Assembly: GCF_963676685.1 (NCBI RefSeq)
Contig: NC_092354.1
Location: 23,220,193 to 23,284,192, forward strand
Reading direction: 5' to 3'
DNA: 64,000 nucleotides
From: Mytilus edulis
Lineage: Eukaryota > Mollusca > Bivalvia > Mytilida > Mytilidae
This document shows, in pieces, positions 44,850-55,442 of the stretch. The position numbers and the translations under genes were made by a program. A model generated the notes under the pieces. It was not told the DNA's origin, did not search any database, and was given only the letters and a program-made list of their open reading frames with translations. The stretch's first letter is position 1, and each line of letters begins with the position of its first letter.

Positions 44850-45460
44850 CACGGGTTATGTTCTTCTCATATATGTTATGATGGTATGATACTAAACCCC
44901 TAACGGGAAGGATTGTGCCTGATGTTCATATGATGAAATCATAATCTTTCAGTCAGTTTAATTGAAGTCTGGAGCTGGCATGTCAGTTAACTGCTAGTAG
45001 TCTGTTGTTATTTATGTATTATTGTCATTTTGTTTATTTTCTTTGGTTACATCTTCTGACATCAGACTCGGACTTCTCTTGGACTGAATTTTAATGTGCG
45101 TATTGTTATGCGTTTACTTTTCTACATTGGCTAGAGGAATAGGGGGAGGGGTGAGATTTCACAAACATGTTTAACCCCGCCGCATTTTTGCGCCTGTCCC
45201 AAGTCAGGAGCCTCTGGCCTTTGTGAGTCTTGTATTATTTTATTTTAGTTTCTTGTGTACAATTTGGAAATTAGTATGGCGTTCATAATTACTGAACTAG
45301 TATATATTTGTTTAGGGGCCAGCTGAAAAACGCCTCCGGGTGCGGGAATTTCTCGCTACATTGAAGACCTGTTGGTGACCTTCTGCTGTTGTTTTTTTCT
45401 ATGGTCGGGTTGTTGTCTCTTTGGCACATTCCCCATTTCCATTCTCAATTTTATTTACTT
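43438..45460 (+). mobile_element. Penelope-like retroelement, 5'-truncated and decayed
   Basis: Coding remains (43438-44849) are followed by a 600-bp 3' UTR (CGCCTGTCCCAAGTCAGGAG, GACCTGTTGGTGACCTTCTG) ending near 45460 in ATTCTCAATTTTATTT. The same terminus is found reversed at 37065-37205. No GIY-YIG endonuclease is visible after the RT, so it belongs either to an endonuclease-lacking type or to a copy that lost it. Confidence 0.8.
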
Positions 45461-45620
45461 GTCATAATAGAGGCCATAACGGATGTCGGTCGGGAAAATG
45501 TCGACTGCCACTGGAAAATGAGGGTATATTGGATAGGGACAGAAATATTGCCTTAAAACAGGCCACCCACGGGCCTTCAAAGAGTTGTTGTAAGGGTTCG
45601 TAATGTGCAAAGAGCGTGGC
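45461..45620 (-). repeat. SINE middle fragment
   Basis: AATAGAGGCCAT, CAGGCCACCCACGGGCC and AAAGAGTTGTTGTAAGGGTT on the plus strand are the reverse complement of 34040-34200 of the complete SINE. Confidence 0.75.
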
Positions 45621-46085
45621 ACACGAGAAATCGGACATGAGATAAGAGATATATCTTGAAATATTTACTTTTTTATACGAATGCCCAGTGTAGATACAGA
45701 GGCATCTTCGTAAAGCATCTCTTTAAGAAGACATAGTGCTGCCAACCAACAATTACGGTTCTAAAAATGGTTTTAGATCCCGAAGCTTTCCTCTGACTCT
45801 AAGAAATCAATAAAAAAGAACAATTTTAAATAATTAAAGTAGACCTTTAATATAACTCAATTTTCTCTATTTAGATCAAATAAACATGTAAAATATCTTT
45901 ATGAACTTTTGTGCAGAGGTAATATATCTAAAGGCTATATTGAATGCTGAAAATTAAAGCATGCTTCATTGTTTCTACAAATATTGCACCAGTTTCTTAA
46001 TTGATTACATCATTTATGGATATCAGTTCCAGTTAAGAAAAATTTTCTATAACCTAATACGGAAGAAACAAATACTGTAATATTG
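45621..46085. other. No supported gene
   Basis: AT-rich spacer up to the 8.6-kb element. Confidence 0.4.
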
Positions 46086-46087
46086 TA

Positions 46088-46113
46088 CAGTACTTGCAAC
46101 CTTAGGCGTTACT
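46088..46113 (+). repeat. Left terminal inverted repeat
   Basis: 26 bases identical to the reverse complement of 54687-54712. A TA dinucleotide precedes it. Confidence 0.85.
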
Positions 46114-46117
46114 GTTT

Positions 46118-46295
46118 GACGTGAACTTGACTGATCGGTGAATGATCGGTGACGGATGTTTGACTGATCGATGAGTGATCGGTGACCCATAGGATCCGTC
46201 AGATAAGTCAAATAACCTATGTGAGAGTTACCCTGACAACTGTCACCGATCGATCAGTAAATTAAATTTATGCACGGATCGGACGGATACGTATA
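46118..46295. repeat. Left subterminal motif array
   Basis: Several copies of TGATCGGTGA, TGATCGATGAG, GTCACCGATCGATCAGT and GGATCGGACGGATA in both orientations. A matching array lies at 54540-54685 on the right. Arrays like this are usually transposase-binding sites. Confidence 0.65.
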
Positions 46296-46489
46296 TATTT
46301 AAAATTCTTATGTAAACCGAACTCGACAGTATTTACAAACGATGAACGCGGACCTCTACGAAGACACCTTAATTTACACGTTAATTTGTAATAAAATTGG
46401 TTGCAATAGAAAAGTGAAAATAGTATACAGAATAATATGCTTAGAGCGTTAAATTGTTTGTGTTGATTAATAGTTTTGTATTAAATATT

Positions 46490-47250
46490 GTTAACATCAT
46501 ATTGTGTTATATGACGGGTTACACTAATGTCCTGACAATGTCCTGACAATGTCCTGACAAAGTCCTGACAGAAATGTAAATGCCTAATACTTGTTTGTTA
46601 TTGGAAGGATTTACTTGAAATTTGGAATCAAGCAAGATGAGAACTTATATTTAATAAATAAAATAAAAAAAATAAAAAAAAAATAATTTAAGACTTAGAA
46701 AACTTGACCTGACCAACTTGACCTCGAAAATACTATTGTCCTGACCGATATGAAACGGCTAAAAAATAATTTATTATTGACAGGATAGACTTCAAATTCG
46801 ATACCAAGGAAGATTAAAACATTTATTACAAAAATATAAGAAAAAAAAAAGAAAAAAATAATTTTAAGAGTTAGAAAACTTGACCTGACCAACTACACAT
46901 TTGCCGCGACTCATGTCCGGATCGATATAAAAATGATTCTATCTATTTTGTTATTGTAATGAATGAATTCAAATTGAGTAGTAAAGAAGTTTGCAACATT
47001 TAACAAAGAAATTAAAAGAAATAAAAAGAAAAAAAATGTTGAAAAGACCAAAAAACTTGACCTGACCAACCTAATAGGCTATTCACCGAAAAAAGGCATG
47101 TATCTTTAAAAAATAGAATGACTATGTTTATTACTTAAATAAATATCTTTAAGTTTGAAAACTATCATTATCTTATTAAATTTTTAAATGACTAAAAGAA
47201 AAAAAAGTGAACAATTATTGCAAGGGTAAATAATATTGACCTGACCACTG
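46490..47250 (+). repeat. Left arm of the inner palindrome
   Basis: Begins GTTAACATCATATTG, then ACACTAATGTCCTGACAATG. It contains repeated AAAACTTGACCTGACCAAC. The sequence is the inverse of 48335-49166, with which it could form a long imperfect stem. Confidence 0.7.
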
Positions 47251-47368
47251 TAGGACTTGATAAATTTTCTAACTTAGCTTGTTAACCTCTTACCTTAAAT
47301 TAGTGAAATTAAAATATCCGATCACAATAATATTAAAAACGACATTGAATACGATAGATACAGTTGAA

Positions 47369-47748
47369 ATGAAGGAAATAAAAGTGTTAGGCCCAGTCCC
47401 AGTTGCTGAATGTGAGTATTGTTTATTCATGTTAACATTCTCTTATTGCTCTATTAGTTAATCTGATTAGGGGCTTGTGATGATTAGATTAATCACCTAT
47501 TTGTTAATCCAATTAATTAAATTATGAACTTGAACTTGTGCTATCATAAGTAGACTGATTATAACACCGAAGTTATACCAGCGCAAAATTCGGAAATAGT
47601 GGAAAATATATATATAGATATGCCAGAAACACCAGGAAAACAATCGTCCACAACGGAAACACCTAAATCGAAGAAAAAAATTAAATTGAAATGTAAGGAA
47701 CAGGATACGAACACTTGTGAAACACCAAATTATGATTATAGTAATTAA
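47369..47748 (+). CDS. Possible two-exon small gene in the palindrome loop
   Basis: ATG at 47369 opens MKEIKVLGPVPVAE, which runs into a consensus donor AAT|GTGAGT at 47412. A GT-AG intron to 47581 (ATACCAG|CG) restores phase and continues QNSEIVENIYIDMPETPGKQ, then TETPKSKKKIKLKCKEQ and ETPNYDYSN to TAA at 47746. The product would be about 69 residues, acidic then lysine-rich, with two cysteines and an SPKSKKK-like basic patch that could be a nuclear signal. Shortly downstream an unlinked frame carries PRRKRKL. I do not recognise it. The good splice sites and clean composition in an otherwise AT-rich region are the only support; chance is possible. Confidence 0.3.
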
Positions 47749-48334
47749 TGTAGGTGTGTTTTAATTTTATGGATTCTTGTCACCTTCCTTTGCCTTTATT
47801 TTAATACATTTTTTTTAACTTATAGTTATTGCACCAAGAAGAAAAAGAAAACTTTCAATTAACTTAGTTATTAAAATCAGTAGGTAGCTAGCTAATCACA
47901 TTTACATTTTTATAGTTTTTAATTGAGGTTAATAATTCAATAATTAGTTTCATTAGTCAATCTGAATTATTAATCAAATTAAGTAGATTTGTGTTACAAA
48001 GGGGTAAACAATACTCACAGTCACTCAGCAACTCATATTTCCCCTATCTTTTCATTTAACAAAATTTATTTGCTTTGGATGTTGTATTTTATGGATAGGA
48101 AATATATAAATTCAATTACAATATAAGGTAAGAACTAAAAATGTTGTTGTTTGTGTATTAAGTTTAAGGGGTTAAGTCAAGTATTTATTTCCTTTGAAAT
48201 ATTTTGTTTCCAATTTATTGCAGCAAGTATAAAAATAAAAACGTTACAATTTGACTTGGTTTCAATTAAGAACTCAATCATACCAACAATGTTGCAAGTA
48301 TTAGCACTTTTATATCGGTCATTTACTCACAACA

Positions 48335-49166
48335 AAGTTGATGTTCGTCAGGTCAAGTTTTTTTTACCCTTAAAGTATTTCCCCCCTATTTTTTTTCAAA
48401 TGAAATAAATTACCAGTTTTATATCGGTCAGGACATTTGTCACGGTTGGACGTGGTTGGTCAGGTCAACTTTTCTAACTCTTAAAATATTTTTTTTCTTT
48501 TTTTCTTCTTATATTTTTGTAATAAATCTTACTATACAAATCCTTGGTCAGGACAATAGTATTTTCGAGGTCAAGTTGGTCAGGTCAAGTTTTCTAAGTC
48601 TTAAATTATTTTTTTTTAATTTATTTAATTTTATTTATTAAATATAAGTTCTCATCTTGCTTGATCCCAAATTTCAAGTAAATCCTTCCAATAACAAACA
48701 AGTATTAGGCATTTACATTTCTGTCAGGACATTGTCAGGACAATAGTATTTTCGAGGTCAAGTTGGTCAGGTCAAGTTTTCTAAGTCTTAAATTATTTTT
48801 TTTTATTTTTTTTATTTTATTTATTAAATATAAGTTCTCATCTTGCTTGATCCCAAATTTCAAGTAAATCCTTCCAATAACAAACAAGTATTAGGCATTT
48901 ACATTTCTGTCAGGACATTGTCAGGACAATAGTATTTTCGAGGTCAAGTTGGTCAGGTCAAGTTTTCTAAGTCTTAAATTATTTTTTTTTATTTTTTTTA
49001 TTTTATTTATTAAATATAAGTTCTCATCTTGCTTGATTCCGAATTTCAAGTAAATCCTTCCTATAACAAAAAAGTATTAGGCATTTACATTTCTGTCAGG
49101 ACTTTGTCAGGACATTGTCAGGACATTGTCAGGACATTAGTGTAACCCTTATATGACTCTGTTAAC
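48335..49166 (-). repeat. Right arm of the inner palindrome
   Basis: Inverse of 46490-47250, ending ...CATTAGTGTAACCCTTATAT and GTTAAC. It is longer than the left arm because a 187-bp unit is present about three times. Confidence 0.7.
48545..49110. repeat. 187-bp unit, three tandem copies
   Basis: AATAGTATTTTCGAGGTCAA recurs near 48555, 48742 and 48929. The units are near identical over CTCATCTTGCTTGATCCCAA and AAACAAGTATTAGGCATTTA, so the triplication is recent. The left arm has only one copy. Confidence 0.8.
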
Positions 49167-49169
49167 ATA

Positions 49170-52100
49170 AATTTATTCCTACGAAAATGGTTATTATTGT
49201 GTGCCATTCGATTTTTGAACTTTTTATAGTTTCGAATAGGTTGTTTTTTCGTGAAATTAAAAGAATGTCAAAGAAATAATATAAAAAATGTTTTCGCATT
49301 GTTTAGAATTACCAAATTGTTCTTTTTTTTTTATATCAAAAATGATACCATTTTTTTTTTCAATCAGTTATTTTTACCATCTTGAGACAAGTCTTCTAAT
49401 CAGAATTGAGATATAATGAGAATTAAAATACTTAAACTTTTATTTTTATGGAATAAGAATGCAGTTATTGATTTATTTTGATACAAATTATTAACGTCAT
49501 ATGATTTGAGTACATTTTGTTCATCAAGATTGGCTGTTCTTCATAAAATATGCTTACTTAAAGGAAAAAGATACTAAATTTTTGTACGCGTTACCTAAAA
49601 TGCAAATATTTCTTCATTTTACTGAAAATTATTGACCGCCATTAAATTTTGTACTTTTTATAGTTTAAAATAGTTTTTTTTCATAAAATTAAAAGAATAT
49701 CAGAAAAATCATACTAAAATTTTGTTTGCATTGTTTAAAATAACCAAAACTATTCTTCCTTTCATCAAAAATGATACTATTTTATTTGAAATCAGTTATT
49801 TTTACCATCTTGAGACAAGTGTTCTAATCAGTATTGAGATATAATGAGAATTAAAATAGTTAAACTTTTATTTTTGTGGAATAAGAATGCAGTTATTGAT
49901 TTATTTTGATACAAATTATTAACCGTCATATGATTTGAGTACTTTTTGGACATGAAGATTGGCTGTTCTTCATAAAATATGCTTACTTAAAGGAAAAAGA
50001 TACTTAATTTTTGTACGCGTTGCCTAAAATGCAAATATTTCTTCATTTTACTGAAAATTATTGACCGCCATTAAATTTTTGTACTTTTTATAGTTTAGAA
50101 TAGTTTTTTTTTAATAGAATTAAAAGAATATCAGAAAAATCACACTAAAATTTTGTTCGCATTGTATCAAATAACCAAAATTATTATTCTTTTTATCAAA
50201 AATTATACTATTTTATTTGAAATCAGTTATTTTTACCATCTTGAGACAAGTCTTCTAATCAGAATTGAGATATAATGAGAATTAAAATAGTTAAACTTTT
50301 ATTTTTGTGGAATAAGAATGCAGTTATTGAATTATTTTGATACAATTTATTAACCCTCATATGATTTGAGTACTTTTTGTACATCAAGATTGGCTGTTCT
50401 TCATAAAATATGCTTACTTTAAGGAAAAAGATACTAAATTTGTGTACGCGTTGCCTAAAATGCAAATATTTCTTCATTTTACTGAAAATTATTGACCGCC
50501 ATTAAATTTTTGTACTTTTTATAGTTTAGAATAGTTTTTTTTCATAAAATTAAAAGAATATCAGAAAAATCATACTAAAATTTTGTTCGCATTGTTTAAA
50601 ATAACCAAAACTATTCTTCTTTTTATCAAAAATAATACTATTTTATTTGAAATCAGTTATTTTTACCATCTTGAGACAAGTTTTCTAATCAGAATTGAGA
50701 TATAATGAGAATTAAAATACTTAAACTTTTATTTTTGTGGAATAAGAATGCAGTTATTGATTTATTTTGATACAAAATATTAACCGTCATATGATTTGAG
50801 TACTTATTGTACATCAAGATTGGCTGTTCTTCATAAAATATGCTTACTTTAAGGAAAAAGATACTAAATTTTTGTACGCGTTGCCTAAAATGCAAATATT
50901 TCTTCATTTTACTGAAAATTATTGACCGCCATTTAATTTTTGTACTTTTTATAGTTTAGAATAGTTTTTGTTTAATAAAATTAAAAGAATATCAGAAAAA
51001 TCATACTAAAATTTTGTTCGCATTGTATAAAATAACCAAAATTATTATTCTTTTTATCACAAATTATACTATTTTATTTGAAATCAGTTATTTTTACCAT
51101 CTTGAGACAAGTCTTCTAATCAGAATTGAGATATAATGAGAATTAAAATACTTAAACTTTTATTTTTGTGGAATAAGAATGCAGTTATTGATTTATTTTG
51201 ATAAAATTTATTAACCGTCATATGATTTGAGTACTTTTTGTACATCAAGATTGGCTGTTCTTCAAAAAATATGTTTACTTTAAGGAAAAAGATACTAAAT
51301 TTTTGTACGCATTGCCTAAAATGCAAATATTTCTTCATTTTACTGAAAATTATTGACCGCCATTAAATCTTTGTACTTTTTATAGTTTAGAATAGTTTTT
51401 TTTCATAAAATTAAAAGAATATCAGAAAAATCATACTATAATTTAGTTCGCATTGTTTAAAATAACCAAAACTATTCTTCTTTTTATCAAAAATGATACT
51501 ATTTTATTTGAAATCAGTTATTTTTACCATCTTGAGACAAGTCTTCTAATCAGAATTGAGATATAATGAGAATTAAAATACTTAAACTTTTATTTTTGTG
51601 GAATAAGAATGCAGTTATTGATTTATTTTGATAAAATTTATTAACCGTCATATGATTTGAGTACTTTTTATTCATCAAGATTGGCTGTTCTTCATGAAAT
51701 ATGCTTACTTTAAGGAAGAAGATACTAAATTTTTGTACGCGTTGCCTAAAATGCAAATATTTCTTCATTTTACTGAAAATTATTGACCACTAATAAATTT
51801 TTGTACTTTTTATAGTTTAGAATAGTTTTTTTTTCATAAAATTAAAAGAATATCAGAAAAATCATACTAAAATTTTGTTCGCATTGTATAAAATAACCAA
51901 AATAATTATTCTTTTTATCAAAAATGATACTATTTTATTTGAAATCAGTTATTTTTACCATCTTGAGACAAGTCTTCTAATCAGAATTGAGATATAATGA
52001 GAATTAAAATAGTTAAACTTTTATTTTTGTGGAATAAGAATGCAGTTATTGATTTATTTTGATACAAATTATTAACCGTCATATGATTTGAGTACTAGTT

Positions 52101-53900
52101 GTACATCAAGATTGGCTGTTCTTCATAAAATATGCTTACTTTAAGGAAAAAGATACTAAATTTTTGTACGCGTTGCCTAAAATGCAAATATTTCTTCATT
52201 TTACTGAAAATTATTGACCGCCATTAAATTTTTGTACTTTATATAGTTTAGAATAGTTTTTTACATAAAATTAAAAGAATATCAGAAAAATCATACTAAA
52301 ATTTTGTTCGCATTGTTTAAAATAACCAAAACTATTCTTCTTTTTATCAAAAATGATACTATTTTATTTGAAATCAGTTATTTTACCATCTTGAGACAAG
52401 TCTTCTAATCAGAATTGAGATATAATGAGAATCAAAATACTTAAACTTTTATTTTTGTGGAATAAGAATGCAGTTATTGATTTATTTTGATACAAATTAT
52501 TAACTGTCATATGATTTGAGTACTTTTTGTACATCAAGATTGGCTGTTCTTCATAAAATATGTTTACTTTAAGGAAAAAGATACTAAATTTTTGTACGCA
52601 TTGCCTAAAATGCAAATATTTCTTCATTTTACTGAAAATTATTGACCGCCATTAAATCTTTGTACTTTTTATAGTTTAGAATAGTTTTTTTTCATAAAAT
52701 TAAAAGAATATCGGAAAAATCATACTATAATTTAGTTCGCATTGTTTAAAATAACCAAAACTATTCTTCTTTTTATCAAAAATGATACTATTTTATTTGA
52801 AATCAGTTATTTTTACCATCTTGAGACAAGTCTTCTAATCAGAATTGAGATATAATGAGAATTAAAATACTTAAACTTTTATTTTTGTGGAATAAGAATG
52901 CAGTTATTGATTTATTTTGATAAAATTTATTAACCGTCATATGATTTGAGTACTAGTTGTACATCAAGATTGGCTGTTCTTCATAAAATATGCTTACTTT
53001 AAGGAAAAAGATACTAAATTTTTGTACGCGTTGCCTAAAATGCAAATATTTCTTCATTTTACTGAAAATTATTGACCGCCATTAAATTTTTGTACTTTAT
53101 ATAGTTTAGAATAGTTTTTTACATAAAATTAAAAGAATATCAGAAAAATCATACTAAAATTTTGTTCGCATTGTTTAAAATAACCAAAGCTATTCTTCTT
53201 TTTATCAAAAATGATACTATTTTATTTGAAATCAGTTATTTTACCATCTTGAGACAAGTCTTCTAATCAGAATTGAGATATAATGAGAATCAAAATACTT
53301 AAACTTTTATTTTTGTGGAATAAGAATGCAGTTATTGATTTATTTTGATACAAATTATTAACTGTCATATGATTTGAGTACTTTTTGTACATCAAGATTG
53401 GCTGTTCTTCATAAAATATGCTTACTGAAAGGAAAAAGATACTAAATTTTTGTACGCGATGCCTAAAATGCAAATATTTCTTCATTTTACTGAAAATTAT
53501 TGACCGCCATTAAATTTTTGTACTTTTTATAGTTTAGAATAGTTTTTTTTTCATAAAATTAAAAGAATGTCAGAGAAATCATACTAAAATTTTATTCGCA
53601 TCGTTTAAAATAACCAAAACTATTCTTCTTTTTATTGAAAATGATACTATTTTATTTGAAATCAGTTATTTTACCATCTTGAGACAAGTCTTCTAATTAG
53701 AATTGAGATATAATGAGACTTAAAATGCTTAACCTTTTATTTTTGTGGAATAAGAATGCAGTTATTGCTTTATTATGATATAAATTATTAACCGCCATAT
53801 GATTTCATTACTTTTTGTTCATCAGGATTGGTTGTTCTTCATAAATTATGTTTACTTTAAGGAAAAAGATATTATTTTTTTGTACGCGTTGCCAAAATGC
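49170..53900. repeat. 430-bp satellite, eleven tandem copies
   Basis: The marker TATAATGAGA recurs near 49412, 49840, 50269, 50700, 51131, 51561, 51991, 52420, 52850, 53279 and 53709, a spacing of 428-431 bp. Outer copies are more diverged than inner ones. Variants such as TACTAGTTGTACATC (52094 and 52953) and TTTTTTACATAAAATT (52257 and 53115) recur 858 bp apart, showing a two-unit block duplication. Six copies hold the same 72-codon minus-strand frame, which I take as a by-product of repeat homogeneity. Confidence 0.93.
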
Positions 53901-54539
53901 AAATATTTCTTCTCATATTGGAAAATATTGTAATTTCAATTGCAATCAGTTGTTATAAGTGATTTTCATATGATTTTTGTAGAAAATGTGAATTATTTAA
54001 GAATAAATCTGCTTAAAATTATTTCTTTCTTTTTAAGGAATGTATTTTTGTTTACCACCATTGGATTTTTGTACTTTTTATTGTTTAGGAGTAGTTATTT
54101 TTGTAATTTGTTATTTTAAAGGCTTCGATTGTGACGAGAATATAGAAAGTCCATGATTATGATGTTAATTTTATGATGATAAGGATACAAAAATTTAAAA
54201 TATTGAAAAAAATAGACTGCATTTTTCAATAACTGATCCTTTCATTTTGTATTTTTGGAAAATAATAAAATCAATTTCGCGATGTAGACACTCGCCGGGT
54301 TTGAAAATATATAACCTAAATAAAACGAAAAAGACCATTATTTAATGATGATATTTTTATTTAGGTTTTATCTGTACATTTCTTTTCATTTCAATTCATA
54401 AAACTTTGCTAAATAATTAATAAACAAAATGTAGCATTGAACGTTTGATTTTCACGAGTCGCCATTTTAATCAAAATTAAACGAAACTAAGATTCCGTAA
54501 TTTGTATTAGTTCATCATGTGACGTATTAAAGTTCAATC

Positions 54540-54685
54540 CGTCATCAAGGTCGATCGGTACTATCCGTCCGATCAGTCCGATCAGTCAATTACTTTTACT
54601 ATAAGTCTGACGGATTGCTGACGTGAGTTTGACGCGAACTTGACTGATCGGTGACTGATCGATGACCGCTGATTGATCGCTGAAA
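54540..54685. repeat. Right subterminal motif array
   Basis: GGTCGATCGGTAC, CCGTCCGATCAGTCCGATCA, TGACTGATCGGTGACTGATC and TGATTGATCGCTGA mirror the left array, including CGTGAACTTGACTGATCGG (left) against CGCGAACTTGACTGATCGG (right). Confidence 0.65.
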
Positions 54686-54686
54686 T

Positions 54687-54712
54687 AGTAACGCCTAAGG
54701 TTGCAAGTACTG
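54687..54712 (-). repeat. Right terminal inverted repeat
   Basis: Partner of 46088-46113. TA follows directly. No mismatch within 26 bp. Confidence 0.85.
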
Positions 54713-54714
54713 TA

Positions 54715-55442
54715 GTTGAAAAGATATATGCCACAGTATATCTTTCATTTGGAACTTGTATTTAAATGATCAAATTGTTCTAGAGATCATGAACATGGTC
54801 AAGATGAGATGAACGTTTTCATACCAGATCTACTAAGGCAGTACCATCAATCCATACACCAAATTTAGTAAACCTATAGCTATTGCTAAAAGTATCTTAG
54901 AAACCTCATAAAATAATTAAGATTTGACAAACGGAACAATGAAACTATGTTATTTTCAACTGACTGTTGGGCACCTGCTGCACACATTACAATTATTTCA
55001 TACACCAAATATATTTCTACTAATGATCCCTTTGTAATTTCATGAAAAACATACCAAATCAGACATTAAAAAAACCTAATGAACACTGAAAATAAGTATA
55101 CAAGGTCAAATGACCTGTCAGATAAAATATATACACCTGAATTACAATCCTTTCATAATTAAACCAAACAGTATTTGCACTTAATATGTAAATTTGATAT
55201 TTTGTAAAAAAAATGTTGTCATCTTCATATGGCCCGAGACCAGTTATTTCCTAGTTCATTTGAAAGTTTCTTTTTTTCGGCACCCTGGGTAGTAGTGGAC
55301 AACATATTTCCTTACGGCTAACTTAGCCCTTTGGCACACTTGTCTGTTCGCATTTATCCCGCCCCCGTTCCAATTGTACATGTTCATTAGATTTTCTTGT
55401 CCAAAAAGATGTGGCATTGATTTTTTCAATAGTAAAGTATCA
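54715..55442. other. Spacer, possibly an old dispersed repeat
   Basis: Contains GAACATGGTCAAGATGAGAT, CACCAAATTTAGTAAACCTA and AAGGTCAAATGACCTGTCAG, a style I associate with an old mussel repeat rich in TGACCT. No coding frame recognised. Confidence 0.4.

Larger units (their letters stand above)
46088..54712. mobile_element. 8.6-kb TIR element with internal palindrome and satellite
   Basis: The two ends are perfect inverted repeats for 26 bp, starting CAGTACTTGCAACCTTAGGC, and the unit is flanked by TA on both sides (46086-46087 and 54713-54714). CAGT...ACTG ends with a TA duplication are those of Tc1/mariner-like DNA transposons. Inside each end lie clusters of GATCGGTGA/GATCGATGA-like motifs. 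The interior holds a large imperfect inner palindrome (46490-49166), a possible small spliced gene in its loop, a 187-bp triplication and eleven 430-bp tandem repeats. No transposase was recognised. I read it as a giant non-autonomous element, or the satellite-swollen relic of one. Confidence 0.7.

Noticed and set aside
47279..47461. Unspliced 60-codon frame
   Set aside because: Its second half reads through a strong splice donor into AT-rich sequence; the spliced reading is preferred, itself with low confidence.
46088..54712. Polinton/Maverick or Helitron identity for the 8.6-kb element
   Set aside because: No polymerase, integrase, packaging or Rep/helicase motifs were seen; the ends are CAGT...ACTG with TA rather than AG ends with 6-bp duplications or a TC...CTRR pair.
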